Translations under genes and position numbers: made by a program
Notes under the pieces: model-generated
The model's database searches: none
What the model saw: the letters and a program-made list of their open reading frames with translations, nothing else
Told to the model about the DNA's origin: nothing
Shown: positions 8,750 through 16,858 of the stretch, one piece after another
Layout: every line of letters starts with the position of its first letter
Numbering within the stretch: the stretch's first letter is position 1
NCBI GenBank assembly: GCA_937893495.1
Contig: CALBIE010000592.1
Coordinates: 1 to 47,185, forward strand
DNA: 47,185 bases
Direction: 5' to 3'
DNA from: an uncultured Verrucomicrobiales bacterium
GTDB lineage: Bacteria; Verrucomicrobiota; Verrucomicrobiia; Limisphaerales; JAYPXF01

Positions 8750-9889
8750 TTATTTCTGTTCGGCAGTAAACGCAGGCAGCTTTCCGCATTTCGCCAGGGC
8801 GAGCAGTGGATACGCCGTGCCGCTGTAGGTTATGAAATGATACTTGTCCGTGTTCAACGAACGGGTCCACCAGCGCCCTGATTCGCGCTGATTTTTCAGC
8901 AACCACGAGACTGCCTTAGCAAGATGTTCATCGGCGGCGGGGACTCCTGCCCCGCGCAGGGCCATCACGCAGAGTCCGGTCATATGGCCATCGCTCGGCG
9001 GATTTTCAAATTCCGACTCGGCGCGGAGTTTCTTCGCCCGATTTCCCTTGCCCCATTCGTCCGGTTGCGCAAACGAACGAATCGACCAGCCGCCATTCGG
9101 ACGCTGATGTTTCAAAACCATCCCGATAATTTTTCGCCGCTCATCCGTGGAGATAAGTCTGTCAATGCTCGTCGAGGCACGCAAAAGCAAGACGCGCTCG
9201 TAATCATGACGCGGTCTGGTCGTGCGCAGGTAATTCAACGTGCGTTGGAACCGCGCGCGACCTGCCTCGTTCTCGTCCAACCAACCGGGCGCCGTCACTG
9301 CGGCCATCGCCGCCACCGTCGCTTCCTGGAACGCGCTGGATTCGAACGGCGGCCAGCAGTCAAGCGATTGCCAGGCGCCATTCTCCTGCTGTTGCGAAAA
9401 CATGAGCGTCAGCGCATCGGCGGTCTCCGGCGAAAGCTCTTTCGCCACGTGCCGATCCCATTCCGCCAACCCGGCGGCAATGTAAACAACCTGCGCGATG
9501 CTGGTGCCCTTTTGGAATTTCTCCTTCGAATACGCCTTGAAATCGATCAGTTCGCTGATGAAAAACTTCCGCAATTCACTGGACGGTTTCCCGAGGAACG
9601 GCGTCAGAGCCGGAAAGGTGGTCATATAGGTGCCGGGCGTGTGGCAGGAAACGCAACCGCGATTGCCCACCCAGGCATTGGCCCCCTGCTCCAGGTAACG
9701 AACTGCATGGCTCAGCGAGAATTCACTGCGGACGGGTTCATCTCCCCTGGCAGCCGGCACCTCAATACCGGCATGATCGTATTGCAGCCGAGGCTTTGCC
9801 GCCTGATCAGCCCCAATCGCCGTCAGCGTACCAACGGAAAAAAAGCACGAAATCCCGGAAATCATCGCAGTAGCGGTTTGCGGTTTCAT
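8750..9889 (-). CDS. Squalene-cyclase/prenyltransferase-like alpha-toroid with one heme c site
   Basis: A 379-residue exported protein. One heme-attachment motif, CVSCH (79-83), follows a signal-like N-terminus that starts at ATG 9889 (MKPQTATAMISGISCFF). The rest has alpha/alpha-toroid repeats of the squalene-hopene cyclase/prenyltransferase type, with QW-like repeats such as QQENGAWQSLDCW, HQRPNGGWSIR and NQRESGRWWTR. No DXDD cyclase motif is visible, so terpene cyclisation is unlikely. A periplasmic c-type cytochrome with a toroid scaffold is the better description. It lies upstream of the isomerase-like gene (17-bp gap) and only 57 bp from the divergent DUF2868 gene. Frame further upstream (to 10243) is antisense to that gene and was excluded. 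Confidence 0.75.
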   Translation of the reverse strand: MKPQTATAMISGISCFFSVGTLTAIGADQAAKPRLQYDHAGIEVPAARGDEPVRSEFSLSHAVRYLEQGANAWVGNRGCVSCHTPGTYMTTFPALTPFLGKPSSELRKFFISELIDFKAYSKEKFQKGTSIAQVVYIAAGLAEWDRHVAKELSPETADALTLMFSQQQENGAWQSLDCWPPFESSAFQEATVAAMAAVTAPGWLDENEAGRARFQRTLNYLRTTRPRHDYERVLLLRASTSIDRLISTDERRKIIGMVLKHQRPNGGWSIRSFAQPDEWGKGNRAKKLRAESEFENPPSDGHMTGLCVMALRGAGVPAADEHLAKAVSWLLKNQRESGRWWTRSLNTDKYHFITYSGTAYPLLALAKCGKLPAFTAEQK

Positions 9890-9946
9890 GACGCGATAGT
9901 AAAGTGGCCCCGGGAATTCGGAAGTGTTTTCTCGGACGCAAAGCGA

Positions 9947-11359
9947 ATGGACGAACAAACCGCACGACGCACGTACTGGATTGGCGCGATTGCCACAATC
10001 GACGCAAACAAGACCGTGTTGACTGATGATACCCGGCGGGTCGCAGCAAAGCAGGCAAAGGCGGCGGGCGAATCCCTGAATGCGGACAACCTGGGCACTT
10101 GGCTTTTTGATGCAGTGGCCGATCGGCACCCGGAACTTCGCCGGAATGACGCGCAGTTGACGCTGCCCAATTGGCCCGTCGTCGCCGTGCCGATTCCAGC
10201 CCTGTTTCTCGGCCTTGCGGCCGACACGCTGGCTTCGACTCACCGCATCGATCTAATCGCTATTCCGATCTTCACCTTGCTGCTGTGGAATCTGATCATC
10301 TATGCCCTGCTCGTTGCGCGTCTGTTCCACCGATGCGACGGCCCCGGTTTGTTCGGCTGGATTTCCACGCGCTGCGCCGAATTGGGAATTCCCCGGATGT
10401 CTGCCGGGCAGACGGAACTCTGGCCCCGCATTCGCGACGAGTTCATCCGCACCTGGCATCGGGCATCAATGCCGCTGCTGCTCGGTCGCGCAACTATCAT
10501 TCTGCACACGGCCGCCATCGCGGCCGTCGCGGGAGTCATCGCGGGGATGTACCTGCGCGGAATTGCTTTTGAATATCGCGCCGGATGGGGCAGCACCTTT
10601 CTCAGCGCGGAATCCCTGCACGCTTTGCTCGCGACGCTGTTGGGTCCCGCCGCGTGGCTGACCGGTATCAGCATTCCCGATGCGCAGCATTTGAACTCGA
10701 TTACCTGGTCGGTGAATCCGGCGGGCGAAAAGGCCGGGGACTGGATCCATCTTTACGCGGCGACCTGCGCGCTGTTCATTATCATTCCGCGGACTGTCCT
10801 GGCGGCGATCAGTGCCATCACGTTGCAAAGGTTGAAAACAGATTTCCCGATCGACACCTCCACCCTAGCCCTCCCCGCGCAATCCGTCCTGGCCGACAGC
10901 GACAGTCCGAAGGCGCGGCGTATCTGTGTCATTCCCTTCAACCTGGAACTTTCCGGGCGAAGTCGCGACCTGATTCGCCTCTACGCCTTTGGCGAATCGG
11001 GTGGACCGGTGAACATCGATTATCGCGAGGCGATCACCTATGGCGATGAGGAACGATACTTCCAGCAATTCGATGACGGAGACAAGGCGCCGGAGCGTTA
11101 CGTCGTCGTTTTCAACCTGACCAGCACTCCGGAAGCCGAGGTTCAGGGCGTCGTGGTCGATGGATTGAGGGCGATTGCGGCAAATCACCAACCCGCATCG
11201 GCGGGCTCAATCTATCTGGATGGGTCGTCGTTCATGGAACGATTTGGATCGGATGCGGGTTACCCAATCCGGTTGAAAGAGCGCAAGCAAACGTGGACTC
11301 AGTTCCTCAAAAACCACAACATCAAGCCGCTGTTCCTGAACACGGACAGCGAATCGTGA
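9947..11359 (+). CDS. DUF2868 membrane protein
   Basis: A 470-residue integral membrane protein resembling the DUF2868 family, whose members are typically encoded next to a DUF3482 GTPase. Hydrophobic segments lie near residues 75-95, 100-125, 180-205, 215-240 and 260-285, followed by a soluble C-terminal domain (about 300-470) beginning around RRICVIPFNLEL. The start at ATG 9947 (MDEQTARRTYWIGA) is the first Met after the divergent gene; the 341 upstream in-frame codons are antisense to the toroid cytochrome. Its TGA overlaps the GTG of the GTPase gene (GTGA, 11356-11359), indicating translational coupling. Biochemical function is unknown; a membrane complex controlled by the GTPase is the simplest inference. 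Confidence 0.8.
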   Translation: MDEQTARRTYWIGAIATIDANKTVLTDDTRRVAAKQAKAAGESLNADNLGTWLFDAVADRHPELRRNDAQLTLPNWPVVAVPIPALFLGLAADTLASTHRIDLIAIPIFTLLLWNLIIYALLVARLFHRCDGPGLFGWISTRCAELGIPRMSAGQTELWPRIRDEFIRTWHRASMPLLLGRATIILHTAAIAAVAGVIAGMYLRGIAFEYRAGWGSTFLSAESLHALLATLLGPAAWLTGISIPDAQHLNSITWSVNPAGEKAGDWIHLYAATCALFIIIPRTVLAAISAITLQRLKTDFPIDTSTLALPAQSVLADSDSPKARRICVIPFNLELSGRSRDLIRLYAFGESGGPVNIDYREAITYGDEERYFQQFDDGDKAPERYVVVFNLTSTPEAEVQGVVVDGLRAIAANHQPASAGSIYLDGSSFMERFGSDAGYPIRLKERKQTWTQFLKNHNIKPLFLNTDSES

Positions 11360-12843
11360 ACAAAACACAAGTCACCCTCAGCCTGATTTCACACACCAAT
11401 GTCGGCAAGACGACATTGGCGAGAACGCTGTTGCGACGCGAGGTTGGCGAGGTGTTCGATCAGTCGCACGTCACGGATCTCAGCGAAGAGTTTACACTCG
11501 TTGAAACGCGAACCGGGGCGGCCCTCAAATTGTGGGACACGCCCGGTTTCGGCGATTCCTTCCGGCTGTGGAAACGATTGAAGCAATCCGAGAACGCCAT
11601 CATCGGCTTCCTGACCCGCGCGTGGGATCGTTTTACGGACCGCCCGTTCTGGTGCAGCCAACAGGCGATACTCAACGTGCGCGATCATGCCGAAGTCGTG
11701 CTCTATCTCGCCAATGCCGCCGAGGATCCGGCCGAGGCTGCCTACATCGAACCGGAACTGGATATCCTGCAATGGCTGGGTAAGCCGATCATCGTGCTCC
11801 TTAATCAGATGGGGCCACCGCGCGAAAAGGCACTGGAGGAACGGGAAGTGAACCGTTGGAGGAAACATTTTGAACGGATCAGTCATCCGTGCGAGGTAAT
11901 GGTGTTCGACGCCTTTGCCCGCTGCTGGGTACAGGAGGAAGTGCTTTGGCGAACGATCCGCGGGACACTGGCGGGTTCATCACATCCGGTCTTCGACGAA
12001 TGCGTGGAACATTGGAGAAAGATCAACGTCGATGTCTTTCATCGTTCCATGCAACGACTGGGCGTGGCGATGACGAAAGTCATCACGGATCGTGAAGTGC
12101 TCCCGCCGCAGACGATGGCGGAAAAGATCCTCAGCCCGGTGGCCGAAGCCTTTCGCGGACCACAAAAAGATGCCATGTCACGACTCGGCAAACGCATGGT
12201 CACGGAGATTTCTACGGCGGTGGACGATATCATCAAATACCACGAACTGTCAGGCGAAGCAGCTCGACTCATCGAGTCGCGATTCGAAGATGATTTCGCC
12301 GTCAACCAACCATTGAACAAAGGCATCGCGGCCACGATTGGTGGGTTCCTCACCGGAGCGCTTACCGGACTGGCGGCGGATCTTGCAGCGGGCGGGTTGA
12401 CGTTTGGCGGAGGAGCATTGATCGGCGGGATCCTTGGCGCGACCGGCGGTGTACTGGCCGCGGAAAGTTACAATTTCATCAAAGGAGGAAAGGAAGCGTT
12501 CGTCGCCTGGTCGCCCCGATTCATTCGCGGAATGGTCGAGTCAATCGTGTTGCGCTATCTCGCCGTAGCACACTTTGGGCGCGGACGAGGTCAATGGACC
12601 GAAGCCGAGCATCCGCGCTTCTGGATCGACACCGTTTCGTCCGTCACTCAATCGCTTGACGAACGGATCGGCAGCGAGATGGAGCAAATTCGCCGGGCCC
12701 GACCGCGTATCGATGATGAATTCAAATTCCTCTTGTCCGATGCCACAACCGAGTCACTCCTGCGCCTGTATCCGGATGCAATTCCGGGAAAACTGCTGGC
12801 GATGCGTCGCAAAGCTGAACGCCTTACTGAAAGCGGAGATTGA
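11356..12843 (+). CDS. DUF3482-type GTPase
   Basis: A 495-residue P-loop GTPase with a C-terminal DUF3482-like region. G1 is SHTNVGKTT (12-20) and G3 is DTPG (61-64). The G4 position reads LNQMG rather than the canonical NKxD, so guanine specificity should not be assumed from sequence alone. Around residues 325-375 a Gly/Ala-rich stretch (TIGGFLTGALTGLAA, then GGALIGGILGATGG) resembles a glycine zipper that could insert in or span a membrane. The start is GTG 11356, giving the 4-nt overlap with the DUF2868 stop; the 21 codons upstream are inside that gene. The two-gene arrangement recurs in proteobacteria as far as I recall, with no assigned role. Confidence 0.82.
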   Translation: MNKTQVTLSLISHTNVGKTTLARTLLRREVGEVFDQSHVTDLSEEFTLVETRTGAALKLWDTPGFGDSFRLWKRLKQSENAIIGFLTRAWDRFTDRPFWCSQQAILNVRDHAEVVLYLANAAEDPAEAAYIEPELDILQWLGKPIIVLLNQMGPPREKALEEREVNRWRKHFERISHPCEVMVFDAFARCWVQEEVLWRTIRGTLAGSSHPVFDECVEHWRKINVDVFHRSMQRLGVAMTKVITDREVLPPQTMAEKILSPVAEAFRGPQKDAMSRLGKRMVTEISTAVDDIIKYHELSGEAARLIESRFEDDFAVNQPLNKGIAATIGGFLTGALTGLAADLAAGGLTFGGGALIGGILGATGGVLAAESYNFIKGGKEAFVAWSPRFIRGMVESIVLRYLAVAHFGRGRGQWTEAEHPRFWIDTVSSVTQSLDERIGSEMEQIRRARPRIDDEFKFLLSDATTESLLRLYPDAIPGKLLAMRRKAERLTESGD

Positions 12844-12932
12844 CGCGGAATGAGAATATTGCCCCGGTCATCCCAATCGTCCCGGAACAATTCCATTTAC
12901 TTGAGCGGCCCAATTCACGAAAATCATGCTAA

Positions 12933-15002
12933 GTGAAAACGGGTCTGAATTCTGATCGATCTTCCACCAAGACACTGTTTTTGGTCAGTGCGATCCTGCT
13001 GATCGGAATCATCGCAGTTATTCTTTTTCTTCCCGGTCCGTCCGACGCTCCGCGGGAAATTGTCGTAACAGCTCCCTTCACTGAGCCGTTCTCCGTTGAC
13101 CAGCCTGTCAACCCGCGCGACACCACGGCATCTTCAACTCTCACGCACTTTGATACGCCCGGCCAGCCACGCTCAATCTCCGTCCCCACGCCAAATATCT
13201 GGGATCCCCGAATTTTGGTCACCTACTGGTGGGAGGACGTGCCATCCGTCATCCGCGAAAACAGTACTCCTACCGGAAACTTCAGTAACATTCATCGCAA
13301 GGACTACGTCGGCGCGGCAGCCTGTAGCGAATGCCATGAACAGAATTACCAAAGCTGGAAAACGCATGCGCATCGATTGATGAACGCTCGAGCGTCTGCC
13401 GAAACTGTCGGCGGCGATTTCTCCGGCACGGCGACGATTCAATATCGCGGTGGGACGGGACAGTTTTTCAAACAGGGCGACCAATACTACATGCAATTGA
13501 CCCATGGAAACACCAATTGGGTCTATCAGGTAACGCGCACGATCGGTTCACGTTTCTTTCAATACTACGCGGGCAGGCTGATCAAGGGACAGATTAGTGA
13601 TGAAGCGCCGCGAGCGACGAAGAATCACGTCCTTCCCTTCGGCTATTGGCTCGATCGGAAACAATGGGTGCCCACAGTGCACGTTTTTCGCAACGAAGAT
13701 GCGGACCACGAGCACTACGATCCTTACGCCGCACTTCCCTATATGGAGTATGACCACTACTGCGGCGACTGCCACACCACTCGCCCGGCCGGAGATTGGA
13801 TGTTGCGCCATGTGGGCAAGGACCGACTGAAAGAATACACGCCGCGCTCGATCGCGTTTCATTACTCCGACTATCTCGCAGCATCGCATCCGGGGATGCT
13901 GCAGGACAACAAGTCACTCGCGACATACAGTCAGCGTGAACTCCTTGCGACCGTAGAATCGACATCCTGGTTATCGACAGAGGAGCACGCAGTGGCCCTC
14001 GGCATCACGTGTGAGTCATGCCACAACGGTGGACGACAACACGTCGAAAACAGCACCGAATCTAAATCCGATCTGCTACCGTCGTTCTTCTTCGCCAGCC
14101 CGCACTTTTACTCGCATGGCACAAATGCCACCGAGGTTCTGGGCCGTAATCCCGGCAACCTCAACTTCGCGTGCGCCAAATGTCACTCCGGTGGTCGGCC
14201 CGAATACGCCAATGGTACCCACACCTGGAACTCCACCGAATTTGCCGATGGCGCGCGGGGTCGCTGTTACAATCCCTTGAAAGCGAAAGCCAAATCCATG
14301 AACCATCTTACCTGTGTTCACTGTCACGACCCGCACACTGGGATTGGAAAAAAGTGGACCAAGACGTCCCAAGAGGATGACCAGTCCTGCATCTCATGCC
14401 ACAAACAGTTTTCCTCAAAAGAACAGATTACCGCTCACACTCATCATTCGAGTGACAGCACCGGAAGCCAGTGCCTGAACTGCCACATGCCGAAGATTAA
14501 CGAGGGTCTCCAGGCCATGGTGCGCACGCATCGAATCTTCAGTCCGACGGATCGAGTGATGTTGGAAGCCAATCAGGTGAATGCCTGCAATTTGTGCCAT
14601 CTGGAGAAACCCATCGACTGGACACTGACACACCTCAAGGGCTGGTTTGGTGATGGCTTTCAGTTCGACGAAGCGAAGATTGCCCGGAACTACCGCGAGC
14701 GCCAGGGCTCCGTTGGACTCGGCTGGATTCACGGACCTCATGCACCCACCCGGCTGGCTGCGGCGGAGGCGTTACTCAAGGCAAAAGTGACCTCGGCGTT
14801 ACCGGATTTAATCGGATTACTCGATACCGAAGATTATCTGATCAATCGCCAATTCACGCAGAAAGGCATCGAGGAAATGCTGGGCATCCGACTCGACCAA
14901 CACGGTTATCAGTTTTACATGATGGGCGCGGAACGCACGAAGGCTGTCGCCTCCCTCAAAGAGTTCGTTCTCAAGAAGGCAGCGTCATTGAAGCAGAATT
15001 AG
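12933..15002 (+). CDS. Membrane-anchored octaheme cytochrome c
   Basis: A 689-residue multiheme cytochrome with eight CxxCH heme-attachment motifs, at about 131, 277, 360, 414, 461, 486, 514 and 552 (CSECH, CGDCH, CESCH, CAKCH, CVHCH, CISCH, CLNCH, CNLCH). One N-terminal membrane segment (about 15-35, FLVSAILLIGIIAVILFLPG) anchors it, with the heme domain in the periplasm. Residues about 580-689 have no hemes and look helical, possibly HEAT-like. The start is GTG 12933; a nearby ATG at 12927 is in another frame that stops quickly. The family resembles octaheme/cytochrome c554-type proteins, but the active-site heme ligation was not assigned, so an electron-carrier or reductase role is open. 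The DUF1501 gene starts 40 bp after it. Confidence 0.85.
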   Translation: MKTGLNSDRSSTKTLFLVSAILLIGIIAVILFLPGPSDAPREIVVTAPFTEPFSVDQPVNPRDTTASSTLTHFDTPGQPRSISVPTPNIWDPRILVTYWWEDVPSVIRENSTPTGNFSNIHRKDYVGAAACSECHEQNYQSWKTHAHRLMNARASAETVGGDFSGTATIQYRGGTGQFFKQGDQYYMQLTHGNTNWVYQVTRTIGSRFFQYYAGRLIKGQISDEAPRATKNHVLPFGYWLDRKQWVPTVHVFRNEDADHEHYDPYAALPYMEYDHYCGDCHTTRPAGDWMLRHVGKDRLKEYTPRSIAFHYSDYLAASHPGMLQDNKSLATYSQRELLATVESTSWLSTEEHAVALGITCESCHNGGRQHVENSTESKSDLLPSFFFASPHFYSHGTNATEVLGRNPGNLNFACAKCHSGGRPEYANGTHTWNSTEFADGARGRCYNPLKAKAKSMNHLTCVHCHDPHTGIGKKWTKTSQEDDQSCISCHKQFSSKEQITAHTHHSSDSTGSQCLNCHMPKINEGLQAMVRTHRIFSPTDRVMLEANQVNACNLCHLEKPIDWTLTHLKGWFGDGFQFDEAKIARNYRERQGSVGLGWIHGPHAPTRLAAAEALLKAKVTSALPDLIGLLDTEDYLINRQFTQKGIEEMLGIRLDQHGYQFYMMGAERTKAVASLKEFVLKKAASLKQN

Positions 15003-15042
15003 CCGACTTGACCCGCTCATACGCACAGGCATACTCTCGACC

Positions 15043-16461
15043 ATGCCCATTGGTGAATCACCATTGAAACCTTCGCCCTACTCAGGGAACCACGCGTTCA
15101 CCTGGCTGAATCCGCGCGAGCGCGAGGGGCTCACGGTGCTCAGTCGGCGCAGCATGTTGAAGGCGGGCTGGGCGGGCATCGCCGGTTTGACGCTGCCGGA
15201 ACTGCTCCGCGTTCGGGCTCAAGCCGCAAAAGCCGGTCGCCCGATGAGTGGCAGGAAGAGCGTGATCATTCTCTGGATGGCGGGTGGTCCCAGTCACATT
15301 GACACGTGGGATCCCAAGCCGGATCGACCTTCCGAAAATCGCGGGCCATTCTCCACCATCCCGACCGCCATTCCTGGCGTTCGCATCTGCGAATACCTGC
15401 CCAAGCAGGCCGCGATGCTCGACAAGTTCACCATTATTCGGTCGGTCAATGCCACCGGCAGCAGTCATCAACCCAACCAGGTTTTTCAAACCGGCAACGT
15501 CCTCGCCGCACCGCGCACCAATTCCAAGGGCAAGCTCTACCCGGCCATCGGCTCCATCGTGGCGAAGCACCGGGCCGCCGCCAATCCAGAGTTACCGCCT
15601 TACGTGATTCTCAATGTGCGCGACCGTACGCATTTCGCCTGGGCCGGTTATCTCGGGAAGAACCATGACCCGTTCGTTGGTGACAATGTGAAACGGCTGA
15701 TGCAATTGCCGACCGGCCTCGACCTTGATCGCCTCAAGCATCGGGGTACGCTCGTCGCGAAAATGGATCAATTGCGACGCGATGCCGACGGCACCGGCGC
15801 AATGGAGGCAATGGACGAGTTCAGCCAACGCGCCTACGAGTTGATTTCAGGGAACAAGGCGCAGGAAGCATTTGATGTTTCGCGTGAGCCGCAGAAAGTT
15901 CGCGACCGCTACGGTCCGCACGAATGGGCGCAGAAGGCATTGCTCGCGCGCCGGTTGGTGGAATCCGGCGTCAGTTATGTCACCGTTGACCTCAGCAATC
16001 ACAGCGCCTCCGGCACGTGGGACACGCATGGCGACAACATTCCTCCCTACGGTGGCATCTGGAACGGATTGCGACCGCTGTTGCCGATTTTCGATCACGT
16101 GGCCACAACCCTGGTCAGTGACCTCGAAGAGCGCGGAATGCTCGACGATGTGCTGGTGATTACCATGGGTGAATTCGGACGTACACCGCTATTGGGAACG
16201 CAGGGCAGCACCGATGGCCGCAACCATTGGCCGCGCGTCCTGTCCATGTGCCTGGCCGGCGGCGGATTCAATCACGGACAAGTCATCGGCGCGACGACAC
16301 CGGACGGAGGCGAAATCAATGAACGCCCCGTTACGCCCGGCGATTTGGCCGCAACGATTTATCATCACATGGGAGTGCCGCTCGACGGGACCTATCTTGA
16401 TTTCCAGCAACGCCCGCATCCGATTGTGGATAACGGACGGGTGATCAAGGAGTTGGTGTAA
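15043..16461 (+). CDS. DUF1501 protein with Tat signal (first copy)
   Basis: A 472-residue exported protein of the DUF1501 family, which shares the alkaline phosphatase/sulfatase-like fold. The twin-arginine signal is internal to a 30-residue N-terminal extension: LSRRSMLKAGWAGIAGLTLPEL at about 33-54. Typical family segments are ILWMAGGPSHIDTWDPKP, GEFGRTP and the C-terminal ATIYHHMGVPLDG. DUF1501 genes in Planctomycetes and Verrucomicrobia nearly always pair with a DUF1549/DUF1553 cytochrome gene; here that gene follows at 16859, although two repeat elements lie between them. Catalytic activity has not been established for the family. Confidence 0.88.
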   Translation: MPIGESPLKPSPYSGNHAFTWLNPREREGLTVLSRRSMLKAGWAGIAGLTLPELLRVRAQAAKAGRPMSGRKSVIILWMAGGPSHIDTWDPKPDRPSENRGPFSTIPTAIPGVRICEYLPKQAAMLDKFTIIRSVNATGSSHQPNQVFQTGNVLAAPRTNSKGKLYPAIGSIVAKHRAAANPELPPYVILNVRDRTHFAWAGYLGKNHDPFVGDNVKRLMQLPTGLDLDRLKHRGTLVAKMDQLRRDADGTGAMEAMDEFSQRAYELISGNKAQEAFDVSREPQKVRDRYGPHEWAQKALLARRLVESGVSYVTVDLSNHSASGTWDTHGDNIPPYGGIWNGLRPLLPIFDHVATTLVSDLEERGMLDDVLVITMGEFGRTPLLGTQGSTDGRNHWPRVLSMCLAGGGFNHGQVIGATTPDGGEINERPVTPGDLAATIYHHMGVPLDGTYLDFQQRPHPIVDNGRVIKELV

Positions 16462-16475
16462 CGCAATTCAACGAC

Positions 16476-16553
16476 TGTAGCCGCCGAAATCAGGAGGCGG
16501 ATTTCTGTGGTTATCAGATCCGTCCGGTCCGCCTCCTCAACTCGGCGGCTACA
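16476..16553. repeat. Double-arm inverted repeat (TGTAGCCGCCGA family)
   Basis: A perfect 12-nt terminal inverted repeat TGTAGCCGCCGA / TCGGCGGCTACA encloses a second perfect pair, AGGAGGCGGA / TCCGCCTCCT. It starts 14 bp after the DUF1501 stop, so it could act as a terminator. Confidence 0.85.
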
Positions 16554-16622
16554 TTTTGAACCGGACTTCAAAACTCACATCACGTCGAGTCTCCCGAACA
16601 TCATCGGCAAGGGCGCGCGCAC

Positions 16623-16800
16623 CATCGTAGCGCAGGCGTCTCGCCTGCATAACAGCGCCCGCCAACCAAGAAAGCGAAATTCCACCCGGCGTGCGCGTCC
16701 AAGCCAAATGGGAGCTTTCGGGCAGATTCCGACGGCAATCGGGAATCCCGTCGTTGTGCATGGCGAACGCCTCGTGCAGGTGGGACGTCGGCGCTACGAT
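16623..16800. repeat. Long-spaced inverted repeat with internal hairpin
   Basis: The 10-nt ends ATCGTAGCGC / GCGCTACGAT are perfect inverted repeats. Inside lies GCAGGCG-TCT-CGCCTGC (16632-16648), related to the left half of the element at 43881. Together with 16476-16553 it fills most of the 397-bp gap between the DUF1501 and DUF1549 genes; no gene is seen there. Confidence 0.65.
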
Positions 16801-16858
16801 CTCCAAACGGATTGAATTAACCCGCCTGATTGGCTATCCAAGACGTGTTCCGTTTGTC

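Noticed and set aside
8924-9946. In-frame extension of the DUF2868 gene upstream of 9947
   Set aside because: It is antisense to the toroid cytochrome, whose CVSCH and QW-like repeats are clear; the extension has no transmembrane or family features.
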